Part shown: piece after piece, positions 1-8,442 of the stretch
Layout: the number at the start of each line of letters is the position of its first letter
Numbering within the stretch: the stretch's first letter is position 1
Source: an uncultured Alistipes sp.
GTDB taxonomy: Bacteria; Bacteroidota; Bacteroidia; Bacteroidales; Rikenellaceae
Assembly (NCBI RefSeq): GCF_902388705.1
Contig: NZ_CABMQJ010000038.1
Span: 1-21,851, forward strand
Reading direction: 5' to 3'
Length of the DNA stretch: 21,851 nucleotides
The notes under the pieces: generated by a model
The model's database searches: none
Seen by the model: only the letters and a program-made list of their open reading frames with translations
Told to the model about the DNA's origin: nothing
Program-made: the position numbers and the translations under genes

Positions 1-191
1 CGCCGCGGCGGCGCGGTGCCGACCGTTTCATCTGGATAGCCGTCATCGCCGCCGCCATCGCCGTGGCCGCCATCGCATTCGGTTACCTGCGCGACAAGGA
101 GGAGGCACAGGACGAACAGTATATCGAACAGCCCGCAAACCCGCAGACCGACGCTGCGGCGGCACAACCCGAACAACCCATTACGGAATAA
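1..191 (+). CDS. C-terminal end of an unidentified membrane protein (partial)
   Basis: The frame is open from base 3 to a TAA at 189-191, directly abutting the next ATG at 192. The visible 62 residues begin with a basic stretch (PRRRGADR), followed by a single Ala/Ile/Val-rich transmembrane segment of about 20 residues (FIWIAVIAAAIAVAAIAFG), then a hydrophilic Gln/Glu/Pro/Ala-rich tail ending QPITE. By the positive-inside rule the basic stretch would be cytoplasmic and the tail periplasmic. The N-terminus lies outside the window and I do not recognise the family. Zero spacing to the sigma-54 activator gene implies co-transcription. The continuous frame, the coherent membrane topology and the stop abutting the next start make this a real gene end rather than a shadow. 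Confidence 0.7.
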   Translation, partial: PRRRGADRFIWIAVIAAAIAVAAIAFGYLRDKEEAQDEQYIEQPANPQTDAAAAQPEQPITE

Positions 192-1406
<1,215 letters not shown>

Positions 1407-1430
1407 GGCCGCGGCGCACACCGGAAACGG

Positions 1431-1446
1431 CGGGCGGCGCCGCCCG
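1431..1446. other. 16-base GC-only palindrome between the activator gene and lptE
   Basis: CGGGCGGCGCCGCCCG is a perfect palindrome in the 61-base gap. A run of six T lies about 10 bases further on (1457-1462). It could form a GC-only hairpin in the transcript that modulates read-through into lptE, or be chance in GC-rich DNA. The T run is too far from the stem for a standard terminator. Confidence 0.25.
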
Positions 1447-1467
1447 GAAAATAGAATTTTTTGTAGC

Positions 1468-1977
1468 ATGAAGATAAAACTCGCAATTGCGGCCCTCTGT
1501 GCCGCCCTGCTTACGGGCTGCGGCGTGGCCATCAAATATTCGCTGTCGGGAGCCTCCATCCCGCCCGATGCCAAGACGTTCAGCGTGGCCTATTTCCCCA
1601 ACAACGCGACGATGGTGGCGCCGATTTTGAGTTCGACGCTCACCGACGCGCTCGTCGACATGTTCACGCGCCGCACGCGCCTGATGCAGGTCGAGGAGGG
1701 GGGCGACTTCGCTTTCGAGGGCGAGATTACCAATTATACGTCGGTCACGGCGTCGGTGTCGAGCGACGACTACGCGCTGCTGAACCGCCTGACCATTACG
1801 GTCAAGGTGCGCTTCACCAACGCCCTGGACGAAAAGATGTCGTTCAACCGCACCTTTACGGCCTACGAGGACTACGACTCGACGAAGCTGCTGACCGAGG
1901 TCGAGGGCGAGCTGATTCCCCAAATCGTCGACAAGCTGGTTACGGACATCTTCCAGGCTTCGGCTTCGAACTGGTAA
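1468..1977 (+). CDS. lptE: LptE-type outer-membrane lipoprotein (LPS assembly)
   Basis: The 169-residue product has a lipoprotein signal peptide MKIKLAIAALCAALLTGC with lipobox LTGC and lipidated Cys18. The following CGVAIKYSLSG.SIP start and the overall length match Bacteroidetes LptE, the plug protein that works with LptD to insert LPS into the outer membrane. The frame is open upstream to 1291, but that extension overlaps the activator gene and would bury the signal peptide, so ATG 1468 is the supported start. The residues after Cys (GVAIK) lack the acidic surface-export motif, as expected for a protein facing the periplasm. It lies in an operon with the sigma-54 activator upstream and a TPR-like gene 12 bases downstream. 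As I recall the family, this gene order is conserved in Bacteroidales, which supports the call beyond the weak primary sequence. Confidence 0.88.
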   Translation: MKIKLAIAALCAALLTGCGVAIKYSLSGASIPPDAKTFSVAYFPNNATMVAPILSSTLTDALVDMFTRRTRLMQVEEGGDFAFEGEITNYTSVTASVSSDDYALLNRLTITVKVRFTNALDEKMSFNRTFTAYEDYDSTKLLTEVEGELIPQIVDKLVTDIFQASASNW

Positions 1978-1989
1978 ACGACGGCGGAA

Positions 1990-2478
1990 ATGGCTGACCT
2001 GAAACGATATATCGCATCGCCGGGCGGGAAGAAGCCCGCAGTGGAGGAGTTGGATGCATTGATTGCGTGCTATGAATGGTTCGATTTGGCCCGCATCGTG
2101 CGCGAGGTGGTGAGCGGCGCGGAAGACCCGCGGCTGGCGGTGACGGCCCCGTGGCGGGCGCAGAGTTCGCTGCGCGCGGCGCAGATCGATGCTGCCGCCG
2201 TGCTCCGGCTTTCGTCCGACGACATCATCGACCGCTTCCTGCAGGAGGAAGACCTGCGCATCGTGGCCGCCGGGGACGATCCCGGGGGGGAGGAGGTGCG
2301 CACCGAAGCCGAGCTGGACGACGACGACGAGGTGGTGAGCGAGGAACTGGCGGAAATCTATCTCGCGCAGGGGCTTCGTGACAAGGCCATAGCGATTTAT
2401 CGTAAATTAAGTTTGCTAAATCCCGAAAAAAGTGTTTACTTTGCCACGCTAATTGGCAAATTGGAAAACAATAATTAA
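1990..2478 (+). CDS. Conserved hypothetical protein with C-terminal TPR-like helices
   Basis: This 162-residue soluble protein has no signal peptide or membrane segment. The N-terminal half is predicted helical and contains DALIACYEWFDLARIVRE. An acidic linker (ELDDDDEVVSEE) follows, and the C-terminus holds a TPR-like motif (LAEIYLAQGLRDKAIAIYRKLSLLNPE, about 118-144) in which the spacing of small and aromatic residues fits one helix-turn-helix repeat. It sits 12 bases after lptE and 11 bases before secG, so it is almost certainly co-transcribed and may serve the same envelope or secretion process. One TPR unit usually scaffolds protein contacts. No enzymatic motif is visible. The last 80 bases are more AT-rich than the rest of the gene. 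Function unknown. Confidence 0.85.
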   Translation: MADLKRYIASPGGKKPAVEELDALIACYEWFDLARIVREVVSGAEDPRLAVTAPWRAQSSLRAAQIDAAAVLRLSSDDIIDRFLQEEDLRIVAAGDDPGGEEVRTEAELDDDDEVVSEELAEIYLAQGLRDKAIAIYRKLSLLNPEKSVYFATLIGKLENNN

Positions 2479-2489
2479 AATTCAACGAT

Positions 2490-2855
2490 ATGTTATACAC
2501 GATTTGCATTGCCCTGATACTCGTTGCCAGCGTGCTTGTGATCCTTGCGGTATTGGTGCAGAACCCCAAAAGCGGCATGGCCGCCAATTTCGGCGCGTCG
2601 AACCAGGTGATGGGCGTGCGCGAAACTTCGGACTTCCTTGAGAAATTCACATGGACGATGGCCATTGCGATCGTCGTGTTGAGCCTGGCCGCTACGCTGG
2701 CTATGGACCGGGGCCGCGTTGCCACGAGCAACAGCGAGATTTCGAAAGACGTCAAGGCGCTTCAGGAACGCGTTATCGACGCCGAGGCACCCGCTACGAT
2801 GCCGCAGGCCGAGATTCCCGCTGCCGGACAGACCGAGCAGGAGCAGGCCGAATAA
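2490..2855 (+). CDS. secG: Preprotein translocase subunit SecG
   Basis: The 121-residue product has two hydrophobic segments (about 2-23 and 51-70) flanking the SecG signature loop, here VLVQNPKSGMAANFGASNQVMGVRETSDFLEK in outline (consensus QxxKGxG...FG.....F.G......FL.K). SecG is a small inner-membrane subunit of SecYEG that assists SecA-driven export. The C-terminal tail of about 45 residues is hydrophilic and rich in Glu, Gln and Ala, longer than in E. coli but usual in Bacteroidetes. It is the last gene of the operon, followed after about 48 bases by a strong terminator. SecDF, the other Sec accessory protein here, is encoded separately at 17903. Confidence 0.95.
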   Translation: MLYTICIALILVASVLVILAVLVQNPKSGMAANFGASNQVMGVRETSDFLEKFTWTMAIAIVVLSLAATLAMDRGRVATSNSEISKDVKALQERVIDAEAPATMPQAEIPAAGQTEQEQAE

Positions 2856-2903
2856 GGGCCGGGCGCCTGTGGGCGGGCCGTCCGAAAGGCCGGCGGATAA
2901 AAT

Positions 2904-2934
2904 GACCGTGGATTTTTTCCGCGGTCTTTTTTTT
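2904..2934 (+). terminator. Rho-independent terminator after secG
   Basis: A 9-bp stem (GACCGTGGA at 2904-2912 with TCCGCGGTC at 2918-2926, one G-U pair) and a five-T loop are followed by eight T residues (2927-2934). Confidence 0.9.
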
Positions 2935-3609
2935 GTGCCCGCAGGCGGGTATGGGAAATCCGTTTCGGGGCCGGTTTCGGAGGTGCAGGGGGATAACGGG
3001 GCGGGAGGCGTTTGTTGCGGCCTCCTGTTCGGAGGCGGGGTGTGCGGGACGGTGCCTGCGCCTTTGCGACCGATTCTGCTTCTTGCCGGGAGTGGTTAGG
3101 GGCAGGGAAAGTCAGTTATGGCTCCGGTTCGGGGGCGGGGTGCGCAGAAAGGTGCCTGTCCGTGTCGCGCCGGGGGGATTTGACGCAAGGGCGGTTTATG
3201 GTTGCGGGTCTGTTGCAGTTTCGCGGCGGGATGTGAGGTGCCGGCGCTGTTGTACTTCCGGATGCTTTGCGTGCGGGTTGGTGTTGTGCCGCTGTTTTTG
3301 CGCTGGACAGTGCTGCGGGGCGGTGCCGCGGACGGGTTGTCCCGGGCGTGTCAATGACGGCAGCCCTATAACGGCCCGGTGGCAGCGGTACGATTCGCCC
3401 GGGGATTTTGGCGCTCCGGTTCCGTACCGCCGTGCCGCGGCATGGGTTGCAGCGCCAGGCTGGGCGGCTGGCTGCCATCTGGCCCGCACCGAGTTGCATG
3501 ATGTCGTGACGGCCCGAAACGGTCAGCACCCAACAGCGGAAGCCTCCTGCGGGAATGCGATGGTAAAAAATCTTTCGAATGATTCGCGGATTAAGAAATA
3601 TTTTTATCC
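2935..3609. other. Gene-free GC-rich gap between secG terminator and GH3 promoter
   Basis: I find no credible gene in these roughly 675 bases. Open frames translate to Cys/Arg/Gly-rich sequence with no domain pattern, typical of non-coding GC-rich DNA. The + strand is poor in A (in the line 3001-3060 I count 3 A and 13 T). It contains an imperfect 37-base direct repeat (3022 and 3122). The last 60 bases become AT-rich and lead into the promoter of the GH3 gene. Confidence 0.7.
3022..3158. repeat. Imperfect 37-base direct repeat, 100-base period
   Basis: Copy 1 is 3022-3058 and copy 2 is 3122-3158. Both start CTCC, contain GGCGGGGTG and end GGTGCCTG. By eye 31 of 37 positions match. The copies start exactly 100 bases apart in a gene-free region. 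Confidence 0.55.
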
Positions 3610-3640
3610 TTGTGGCTTTGGAGAATAATTTTTATCTTTG
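3610..3640 (+). promoter_or_regulatory. Promoter of the GH3 gene (Bacteroidetes type)
   Basis: The -7 box TATCTTTG lies at 3633-3640, with TTG at 3610-3612 and 20 bases between. Transcription would start about 3645-3648, downstream of the alternative TTG start at 3638, which rules out the longer reading of the GH3 protein. Confidence 0.75.
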
Positions 3641-3700
3641 TTGTCTGCGGTGAGAAACCTTTTTTGCTTTCCGTTGCTGATTTTTAAATCATTTTCCCTT

Positions 3701-5938
3701 ATGAAATCCAAACCTTATGTAAAGTTCGCCACCGTGCTGTGTATGCTCGCAGCCGTTGCGTGCGGCGGAGCTCCGCAGCGTTCCGGCGATGTCGCGCTCT
3801 ACCTCGACGAGTCGCAGCCGCTTGAGAAGCGTGTCGCGGATGCCCTCGCGCGTATGACGCTCGAAGAAAAAGTGGCGCTGCTGCATGCGCAGTCGAAATT
3901 CTCCTCGGCAGGCGTTCCGCGCCTGGGCATTCCCGAAGTGTGGTGTACCGACGGCCCTCACGGCATCCGCCCCGAAGTGTTGTGGGACGAATGGGACCAG
4001 GCGGGCTGGACGAACGATTCGTGCACGGCCTTTCCGGCGCTGACGTGCCTCGCCGCCACGTGGAATCCCGAAATGTCGGCGCTCTACGGCCGTTCCATCG
4101 GCGAGGAGGCCCGCTACCGCGGCAAAGACGTGCTGCTCGGCCCCGGGGTGAACATCTACCGCACGCCGTTGAACGGCCGCAACTTCGAGTACATGGGCGA
4201 AGACCCGTATCTCTCGTCGCGCATGGTCGTGCCCTATGTGCAGGGCGTGCAGCAGAACGGCGTGGCGGCCTGCGTGAAGCATTTCGCCGTCAACAACCAG
4301 GAGGTGCAGCGGCATAAGGTGGACGTGGTGCTCGACGACCGTGCCCTGAACGAAATCTACCTGCCCGCTTTCAGGGCGGCGGTGCAGCAGGGCGGCGCGT
4401 GGGCCATCATGGGCGCCTACAACAAATACAAGGGCGAGCATTGCTGCCACAACCGCTACCTGCTGAACGACATCCTCAAACGCAACTGGGGGTTCGACGG
4501 CGTGGTAATCTCGGACTGGGGCGGCGTGCACGACACCCGTGAGGCGATCTTCAACGGGCTGGACATGGAGTTCGGCACGTGGACGGACGGCCTGAACTGG
4601 GGTGCGACCAATGCCTACGACAACTATTACCTGGCGCGGCCCTACCTCGAACTGCTGCGCAAGGGCGAGGTCGGCACCGAAGAGCTGGACGACAAGGCGT
4701 CCCGCGTGTTGCGCCTGATTTTCCGCACGTCGATGAACAGCCGCAAACCGTTCGGCTCGCTTTGCTCGCCCGAGCACAATGCGGCTGCGCGGCGTATCGC
4801 CGGCGAGGGAATGGTGCTGCTCCGCAACGAGGGCGGCGTGCTGCCCGTCGACCTGTCGAAAGTGAAGACCATTGCCGTCGTGGGCGAGAATGCCGTGAAG
4901 ATGATGACCGTCGGCGGAGGCTCCTCGTCGCTCAAGGTGAAACACGAATGCACGCCCCTGGAAGGCATTCGCGCGGCGGTGGGCGACCGGGCCGGGGTAA
5001 TTTACGAGCGCGGCTATGTGGGCGACGTGACGGGCGACTACAACGGCGTGGTGACGGGGCAGGATTTGAGTGAAAAGCGTTCCGCCCGGGCCCTGATTGA
5101 TGATGCCGTCGCTGCGGCGCGCAGGGCCGACGCCGTGATTTTCATCGGCGGGCTGAACAAGAGCGACCACCAGGACAGCGAGGGCGCCGACCGCCTGCAG
5201 CTGGGGCTGCCCTACGGACAGGACGAGGTGATCGAAGCCCTTGCCGCGGCCAATTCCAACCTTGCCGTGGTGCTCGTTTCGGGCAACGCCGTGGCGATGC
5301 CGTGGGTGGAGCGCGTGCCTGCCGTCCTGCAGGCCTGGTATTCCGGTTCCGAGGCCGGAAATGCATTGGCCGACGTGGTTTTCGGTGCGGTCAATCCCTC
5401 GGGCAAACTGCCGTTTACATTCCCGGCGCGGCTGGAGGACTGCGGCGCGCACGCCGCGGGTGAATATCCCGGCGACGGCGAGCGGGTGGTCTACCGCGAC
5501 GGCATCTTCGTGGGATACCGCTGGGCCGAGAAAGAGAACATAAAGCCCCTCTTCGCATTCGGACACGGGTTGAGTTACACGACGTTCGCGTACGGCGGGG
5601 TCGAAAGCGACCGCACGTCGCTCACGGCTTCGGGCAAACTCCGCGTCCGGGTCGACGTGACCAATACGGGCAGCCGCGAGGGGGCCGAAGCGGTGCAGCT
5701 TTACATCGGCGATGAGGAGTCGTCGCTGCCGCGTCCGGTCAAAGAGCTCAAGGGCTTCGAAAAGGTACGCCTCGCACCCGGGGAAACCCGCACCGTGACG
5801 TTCGACATTACGCCCGACATGCTCGGGTATTACGACGATGCCAAAGGTGCGTGGGTCGTCGAACCCGGCGAGTTCACGGCCTATGTCGGGGCTGCGTCCG
5901 ACGATATTCGGGGCCGCGTCGTGTTTACGCTCAAATAG
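3701..5938 (+). CDS. Glycoside hydrolase family 3 lipoprotein (beta-glucosidase type)
   Basis: The 745-residue protein starts at ATG 3701, because the in-frame TTG at 3638 lies inside the promoter -7 box. It has a probable lipoprotein signal ending AAVAC (Cys21) with no acidic residues after it, so a periplasmic or inner-leaflet location is likelier than the surface. The GH3 N-terminal barrel contains CTDGPHGIR, VKHFAVNNQE and the nucleophile region GVVISDWGG, with Asp272 as predicted nucleophile. The GH3 C-terminal domain follows (about 370-600), with Glu494 in DSEGADR as likely acid/base. A fibronectin III-like domain fills the last ~100 residues (ELKGFEKVRLAPGE). GH3 enzymes of this layout remove glucose or xylose from beta-linked oligosaccharides; the exact substrate cannot be read. 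It is monocistronic, with no SusCD pair or other glycosidase adjacent, so it is not part of a visible polysaccharide utilisation locus. Confidence 0.93.
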   Translation: MKSKPYVKFATVLCMLAAVACGGAPQRSGDVALYLDESQPLEKRVADALARMTLEEKVALLHAQSKFSSAGVPRLGIPEVWCTDGPHGIRPEVLWDEWDQAGWTNDSCTAFPALTCLAATWNPEMSALYGRSIGEEARYRGKDVLLGPGVNIYRTPLNGRNFEYMGEDPYLSSRMVVPYVQGVQQNGVAACVKHFAVNNQEVQRHKVDVVLDDRALNEIYLPAFRAAVQQGGAWAIMGAYNKYKGEHCCHNRYLLNDILKRNWGFDGVVISDWGGVHDTREAIFNGLDMEFGTWTDGLNWGATNAYDNYYLARPYLELLRKGEVGTEELDDKASRVLRLIFRTSMNSRKPFGSLCSPEHNAAARRIAGEGMVLLRNEGGVLPVDLSKVKTIAVVGENAVKMMTVGGGSSSLKVKHECTPLEGIRAAVGDRAGVIYERGYVGDVTGDYNGVVTGQDLSEKRSARALIDDAVAAARRADAVIFIGGLNKSDHQDSEGADRLQLGLPYGQDEVIEALAAANSNLAVVLVSGNAVAMPWVERVPAVLQAWYSGSEAGNALADVVFGAVNPSGKLPFTFPARLEDCGAHAAGEYPGDGERVVYRDGIFVGYRWAEKENIKPLFAFGHGLSYTTFAYGGVESDRTSLTASGKLRVRVDVTNTGSREGAEAVQLYIGDEESSLPRPVKELKGFEKVRLAPGETRTVTFDITPDMLGYYDDAKGAWVVEPGEFTAYVGAASDDIRGRVVFTLK

Positions 5939-5960
5939 CCGGCCCGCGATACGATATGAA

Positions 5961-5989
5961 AACCCCCGTCCTGTTGCAGGGCGGGGGTT
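5961..5989. terminator. Hairpin terminator shared by the convergent GH3 and GNAT genes
   Basis: A 13-bp stem (AACCCCCGTCCTG at 5961-5973, paired with 5977-5989, one G-U pair) closes a three-base TTG loop. On the - strand it is followed by a short T run, and on + by TGGTGTTT, so it is weak in either direction by tail but very stable by stem. It lies 23 bases after the GH3 stop. Confidence 0.7.
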
Positions 5990-6134
5990 GGTGTTTCCGG
6001 GCGGGGCCGGATGAGGTTTGTGTTTGCCGGCAGTTTCGCGTTCCCGGACGGGAGCCTGTCGGGTATTTCCCGCGGCGGCCGTTCGAATCGGTACAGGCGC
6101 TGCGGGCGTGTTTGTCCTGTGCGGCAGTCAGGGG

Positions 6135-6662
6135 CTATTTCGTTCCAATCCAGTACAGGACGTGCCGCCGCAGGGGATCTCCCTCGGGCAGGGCCGGGTG
6201 GTTGAAATGCCCGACGCAATCCATGCCGAGTTTCTGCATGACGCGCTGCGAGCGCTGGTTTCCCACCGTGGTGAACGCTATCACCTCGTCGATGCCGAGT
6301 TTTCCGGCGAGTGCAAGGCAGCTTCGCGCCGCTTCGGCGGCGTAGCCGTTGCCCCAGGCGTCGGCGCGCAGCCGCCAGCCGATTTCGATTTGGCCGCAGA
6401 GGCCGTCGAAAGTCACGCGGTGCAGTCCGGTGTATCCCAGCAGCAGCCCGTCCGAGATGCGCTCGACGGCATACAGGCCGAACGCTTCAGTCTGGAATTC
6501 GTCGCGGATGCGTTCGAAGAATGCCAGGGATTGTTCCGGCGTCAGCGGTGCCGGAAAATACTCCATGACGCGGGGATCGGCATTCATCGCCGTAAATGCC
6601 CCGAGGTCCGTGTCCCTCCATGCGCGCAGTACGAGGCGTGGTGTCGGTGCGGGAAAGATCAT
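6135..6662 (-). CDS. GNAT-family N-acetyltransferase (RimJ/RimL-like)
   Basis: The 175-residue product begins at ATG 6662; the open frame extends upstream to 6917 but has no domain content there. It opens with TPRLVLRAWRDTDLGAFTAMN, the usual strand-1/helix-1 pattern of the Acetyltransf_3 group. The acetyl-CoA pyrophosphate loop appears as AWGNGYAAEAA (102-112), a variant of Q/RxxGxG/A, and the C-terminal HP.LPEGDPLRRHVLYWI is typical of this subfamily. Such proteins acetylate amino groups of ribosomal proteins, small molecules or antibiotics; the acceptor here is unknown. It is transcribed towards the GH3 gene and appears monocistronic. I found no TAnnTTTG box in the 140 bases upstream, so its promoter is unidentified. 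Confidence 0.9.
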   Translation of the reverse strand: MIFPAPTPRLVLRAWRDTDLGAFTAMNADPRVMEYFPAPLTPEQSLAFFERIRDEFQTEAFGLYAVERISDGLLLGYTGLHRVTFDGLCGQIEIGWRLRADAWGNGYAAEAARSCLALAGKLGIDEVIAFTTVGNQRSQRVMQKLGMDCVGHFNHPALPEGDPLRRHVLYWIGTK

Positions 6663-7125
6663 AAGCAATTGGTTGATAGGGTGAATACTGTACTGTCGTC
6701 GGGCGGCGGAAGGGTATTTCGCCCTTGCGGGGTGGGTCTTTTCCGTATTGCGGCCGGGGTGCTGCTTTCGCGCCCGTCCTGCCTGACGTAGTGTTTGTCT
6801 TTTATTCCGGAACTCTGCGCTTCGGCATTTCAGCGCGGGTTTTACGTTTCCGCCGGGAACAACTGCCTGCGGTTTTTTGTTTTCGGCCGTGTTTTCGGCC
6901 TCCGCCGGGAGATTCATGTTCCTGTCCGGGATGTGGGCGTTTGTCGGGAAGAGGTTCTGTCGGCGGGCTTGGCTGTTGTCCGTGCTTTCGGCTGTTGCGG
7001 GGCGGGATTCCCGGCCGGGGCGTTTGGCCGTTTATCTGCCGGTTCGTCCGGCAGGGCGGCGTGATTTGCGGACGGCAGCCGGCTTGTCCGCCGGGCGCCG
7101 GGGAGGGGCGAATCCGCCGGGCCGT
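6663..7125. other. Gene-free gap between the GNAT gene and cdaA
   Basis: There is no supportable gene in about 460 bases lying upstream of the GNAT gene and downstream of cdaA. The + strand is T-rich and A-poor (6841-6900: 5 A, 23 T by hand count). GTTTTCGGCC occurs twice with a 12-base period (6879-6888, 6891-6900), and CCGCCGGGA occurs just before and just after this pair. I found no clear terminator for cdaA. Confidence 0.65.
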
Positions 7126-7926
7126 TTACTCCGCCACCTCTTTTTTCGAGCGTTTGCGGGTGTTGATTGTCAGGTAGCGTTGCAGGGTCTGCTGCAGGCG
7201 TACGGGGTCGATGTCGCGGCGGAGCTCCCCGCCCTGCGCTATCGAGATGCCGCCCGTTTCCTCCGATACGACCACGATGATGGCGTCCGAGATTTCGCTC
7301 ATGCCGATTGCCGCGCGGTGGCGTGTGCCGTAGGATTTGGGTACGTCGCTCTGCGTCACGGGCAGGATGCACTTTGCGGCTACGATGCGGTCGCCCTCGA
7401 TGAGGGCGGCGCCGTCGTGCAGCGGGGCGTTTTTGAAGAAGATATTGCGTATCAGCGGGGTCGAAACCTTGGCGTCGAGCGCGATGCCGCCCTCGGCAAT
7501 CAGCCGCAAATCGCTCTGCTGGCCGATGACGATCAGCGCCCCGGTTTTCGTTTCCGACATTTCGCGGCAGGCCGTGACTATCGGCACGACGTTGGTCTGC
7601 ACCGTGTCGTCGCCCGTCGAGAAGATGCGGGTGATGAAGTTGAAGTGCTTCTGCCGCATTCCGATCATCTGCAGGAAGCGCCGCAGTTCGGGCTGGAATA
7701 CGATGATCAGCGCGATGGCCCCCACCGAAATCAACTGTCCGAGGATGGTCGACAGCAACTCCATGTTGAGCGTCCGCACGACCACCCACAACAGGTAGAT
7801 GGCGATGATGCCCGAGAGGATATAGGGCGCGTTGGTACCCTTGGTCATGCGGTAAATCCAGTACATGATCATGGCGACCAGGATGATGTCTATGAAATCG
7901 ACGAATGTGAACGGAACGAAACCCAT
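7126..7926 (-). CDS. cdaA: Diadenylate cyclase CdaA (c-di-AMP synthase)
   Basis: This 266-residue membrane enzyme makes c-di-AMP from two ATP. Three transmembrane segments (about 9-26, 35-51, 58-78) lead into a DisA_N/DAC catalytic domain with APLHDGAALIEG (DGA at 171-173) and GTRHRAAIGMSE (RHR at 202-204), the two nucleotide and metal-binding motifs. The frame is open to 8004, but ATG 7926 starts at the conserved first helix and lies about 35 bases downstream of a good -7 box, so it is the supported start. The C-terminus is basic (NTRKRSKKEVAE). As I recall, cdaA lies beside folP in many Bacteroidetes; no folP is present, and the gene is flanked by gene-free DNA on both sides. A possible partner of the CdaR/YbbR type is encoded at 21027. 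Confidence 0.95.
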   Translation of the reverse strand: MGFVPFTFVDFIDIILVAMIMYWIYRMTKGTNAPYILSGIIAIYLLWVVVRTLNMELLSTILGQLISVGAIALIIVFQPELRRFLQMIGMRQKHFNFITRIFSTGDDTVQTNVVPIVTACREMSETKTGALIVIGQQSDLRLIAEGGIALDAKVSTPLIRNIFFKNAPLHDGAALIEGDRIVAAKCILPVTQSDVPKSYGTRHRAAIGMSEISDAIIVVVSEETGGISIAQGGELRRDIDPVRLQQTLQRYLTINTRKRSKKEVAE

Positions 7927-7960
7927 TGCTGTTGGTTGTGTGTTGCTGTTAGTTTTCCTG

Positions 7961-7968
7961 CAAATGTA
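7961..7968 (-). promoter_or_regulatory. -7 box of the cdaA promoter
   Basis: On the - strand the bases read TACATTTG (consensus TAnnTTTG), inside an AT-rich stretch about 35 bases before the cdaA start. No clear TTTG -33 element is seen. Confidence 0.65.
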
Positions 7969-8383
7969 TAAAAAAATACGGACTTTCCGCGGGGTTGGCG
8001 TCAATATGTCGTCCGAGGGGCAGTCCGGCGGTCGTTCCCGGTGTTTTTGCGGCTGCGGGGGCGGTTGCCGCCGCGGTGCGTTCGGCCGCTTTCTATGCGA
8101 TTAACCGCTCGCACGGCATCGGTGCGGCCTGCCGGAGGAAGGCAAAGGCGCTGTGGGCGCGTCCCGCGGCGTTCCGGGTGCCGCTTATATTTGCCGCTCC
8201 GGATGCCGCCTTCCCATGCCGTTCCCGAGGTGCCGGATAGCGTTTGCGGACGAAGTGCCGGATGTCGTTCCGCAGGTTGTTCCGTATGCCGTTTCCGTGT
8301 GTTGATTTCGGATGCCTTTCCCTGATGTTGTTCCGGGGGCAGTTCGCGCAGTTGCATCTGCCCGCAGGCTTTCCCAAAGGCGG
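7969..8383. other. Gene-free gap between cdaA and the OmpH-like gene
   Basis: About 415 bases contain no convincing gene. The + strand is strongly A-poor (8041-8100: 2 A, 17 T). The right half (8178-8336) is a degenerate tandem array listed separately. Frames open on the - strand encode Arg/Asn/His-rich sequence that simply reads through the array. Confidence 0.65.
8178..8336. repeat. Degenerate tandem repeat, unit about 25 bases
   Basis: Seven consecutive units begin (A/G)TGCCG-like and mostly end TTCCGG-like: 8178-8202 (25), 8203-8215 (13, truncated), 8216-8236 (21), 8237-8261 (25), 8262-8285 (24), 8286-8311 (26), 8312-8336 (25). The consensus is roughly ATGCCGTTTCC, a variable 6-8 bases, then GTTGTTCCGG. 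It is non-coding and lies between cdaA and the terminator of the OmpH-like gene. Confidence 0.6.
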
Positions 8384-8415
8384 ATAAACAAAGCCGCCCC
8401 GGATTCCGGGGCGGC
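8384..8415 (-). terminator. Terminator of the OmpH/Skp-like gene
   Basis: A perfect 10-bp stem (8393-8402 with 8406-8415) closes a three-base loop. On the - strand it is followed by TTTGTTTA. It ends 27 bases after the stop codon. Confidence 0.85.
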
Positions 8416-8442
8416 CTGTGCATGCGGAATGCGAACGATTCC

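Noticed and set aside
2411..2444. Possible internal promoter before secG (TTTG and TTTACTTTG)
   Set aside because: The -7 box lacks one of the two spacer bases (TAcTTTG), and the region is coding. The AT-rich stretch alone is not enough.
2933..3628. 231-codon frame in the gap after secG, Cys-rich
   Set aside because: Cys/Arg/Gly-rich text with no periodic Cys pattern, signal peptide or promoter. All gap frames in this window look alike, which points to composition.
3689..5566. 625-codon open frame on - across the GH3 gene
   Set aside because: It is antisense to a protein with clear GH3 motifs. High GC leaves few stops on the other strand, and the translation shows only Arg/His/Val-rich sequence.
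6877..7971. 364-codon open frame on + over cdaA
   Set aside because: It is antisense to the DAC domain and has no domain pattern; it is another GC shadow.
8178..8336. CRISPR array
   Set aside because: Units are contiguous and degenerate, with no spacers and no cas genes nearby.
8001..8423. 140-codon frame on - through the tandem array
   Set aside because: Unit lengths (13-26 bases) are not multiples of three, so the array does not preserve a protein repeat.
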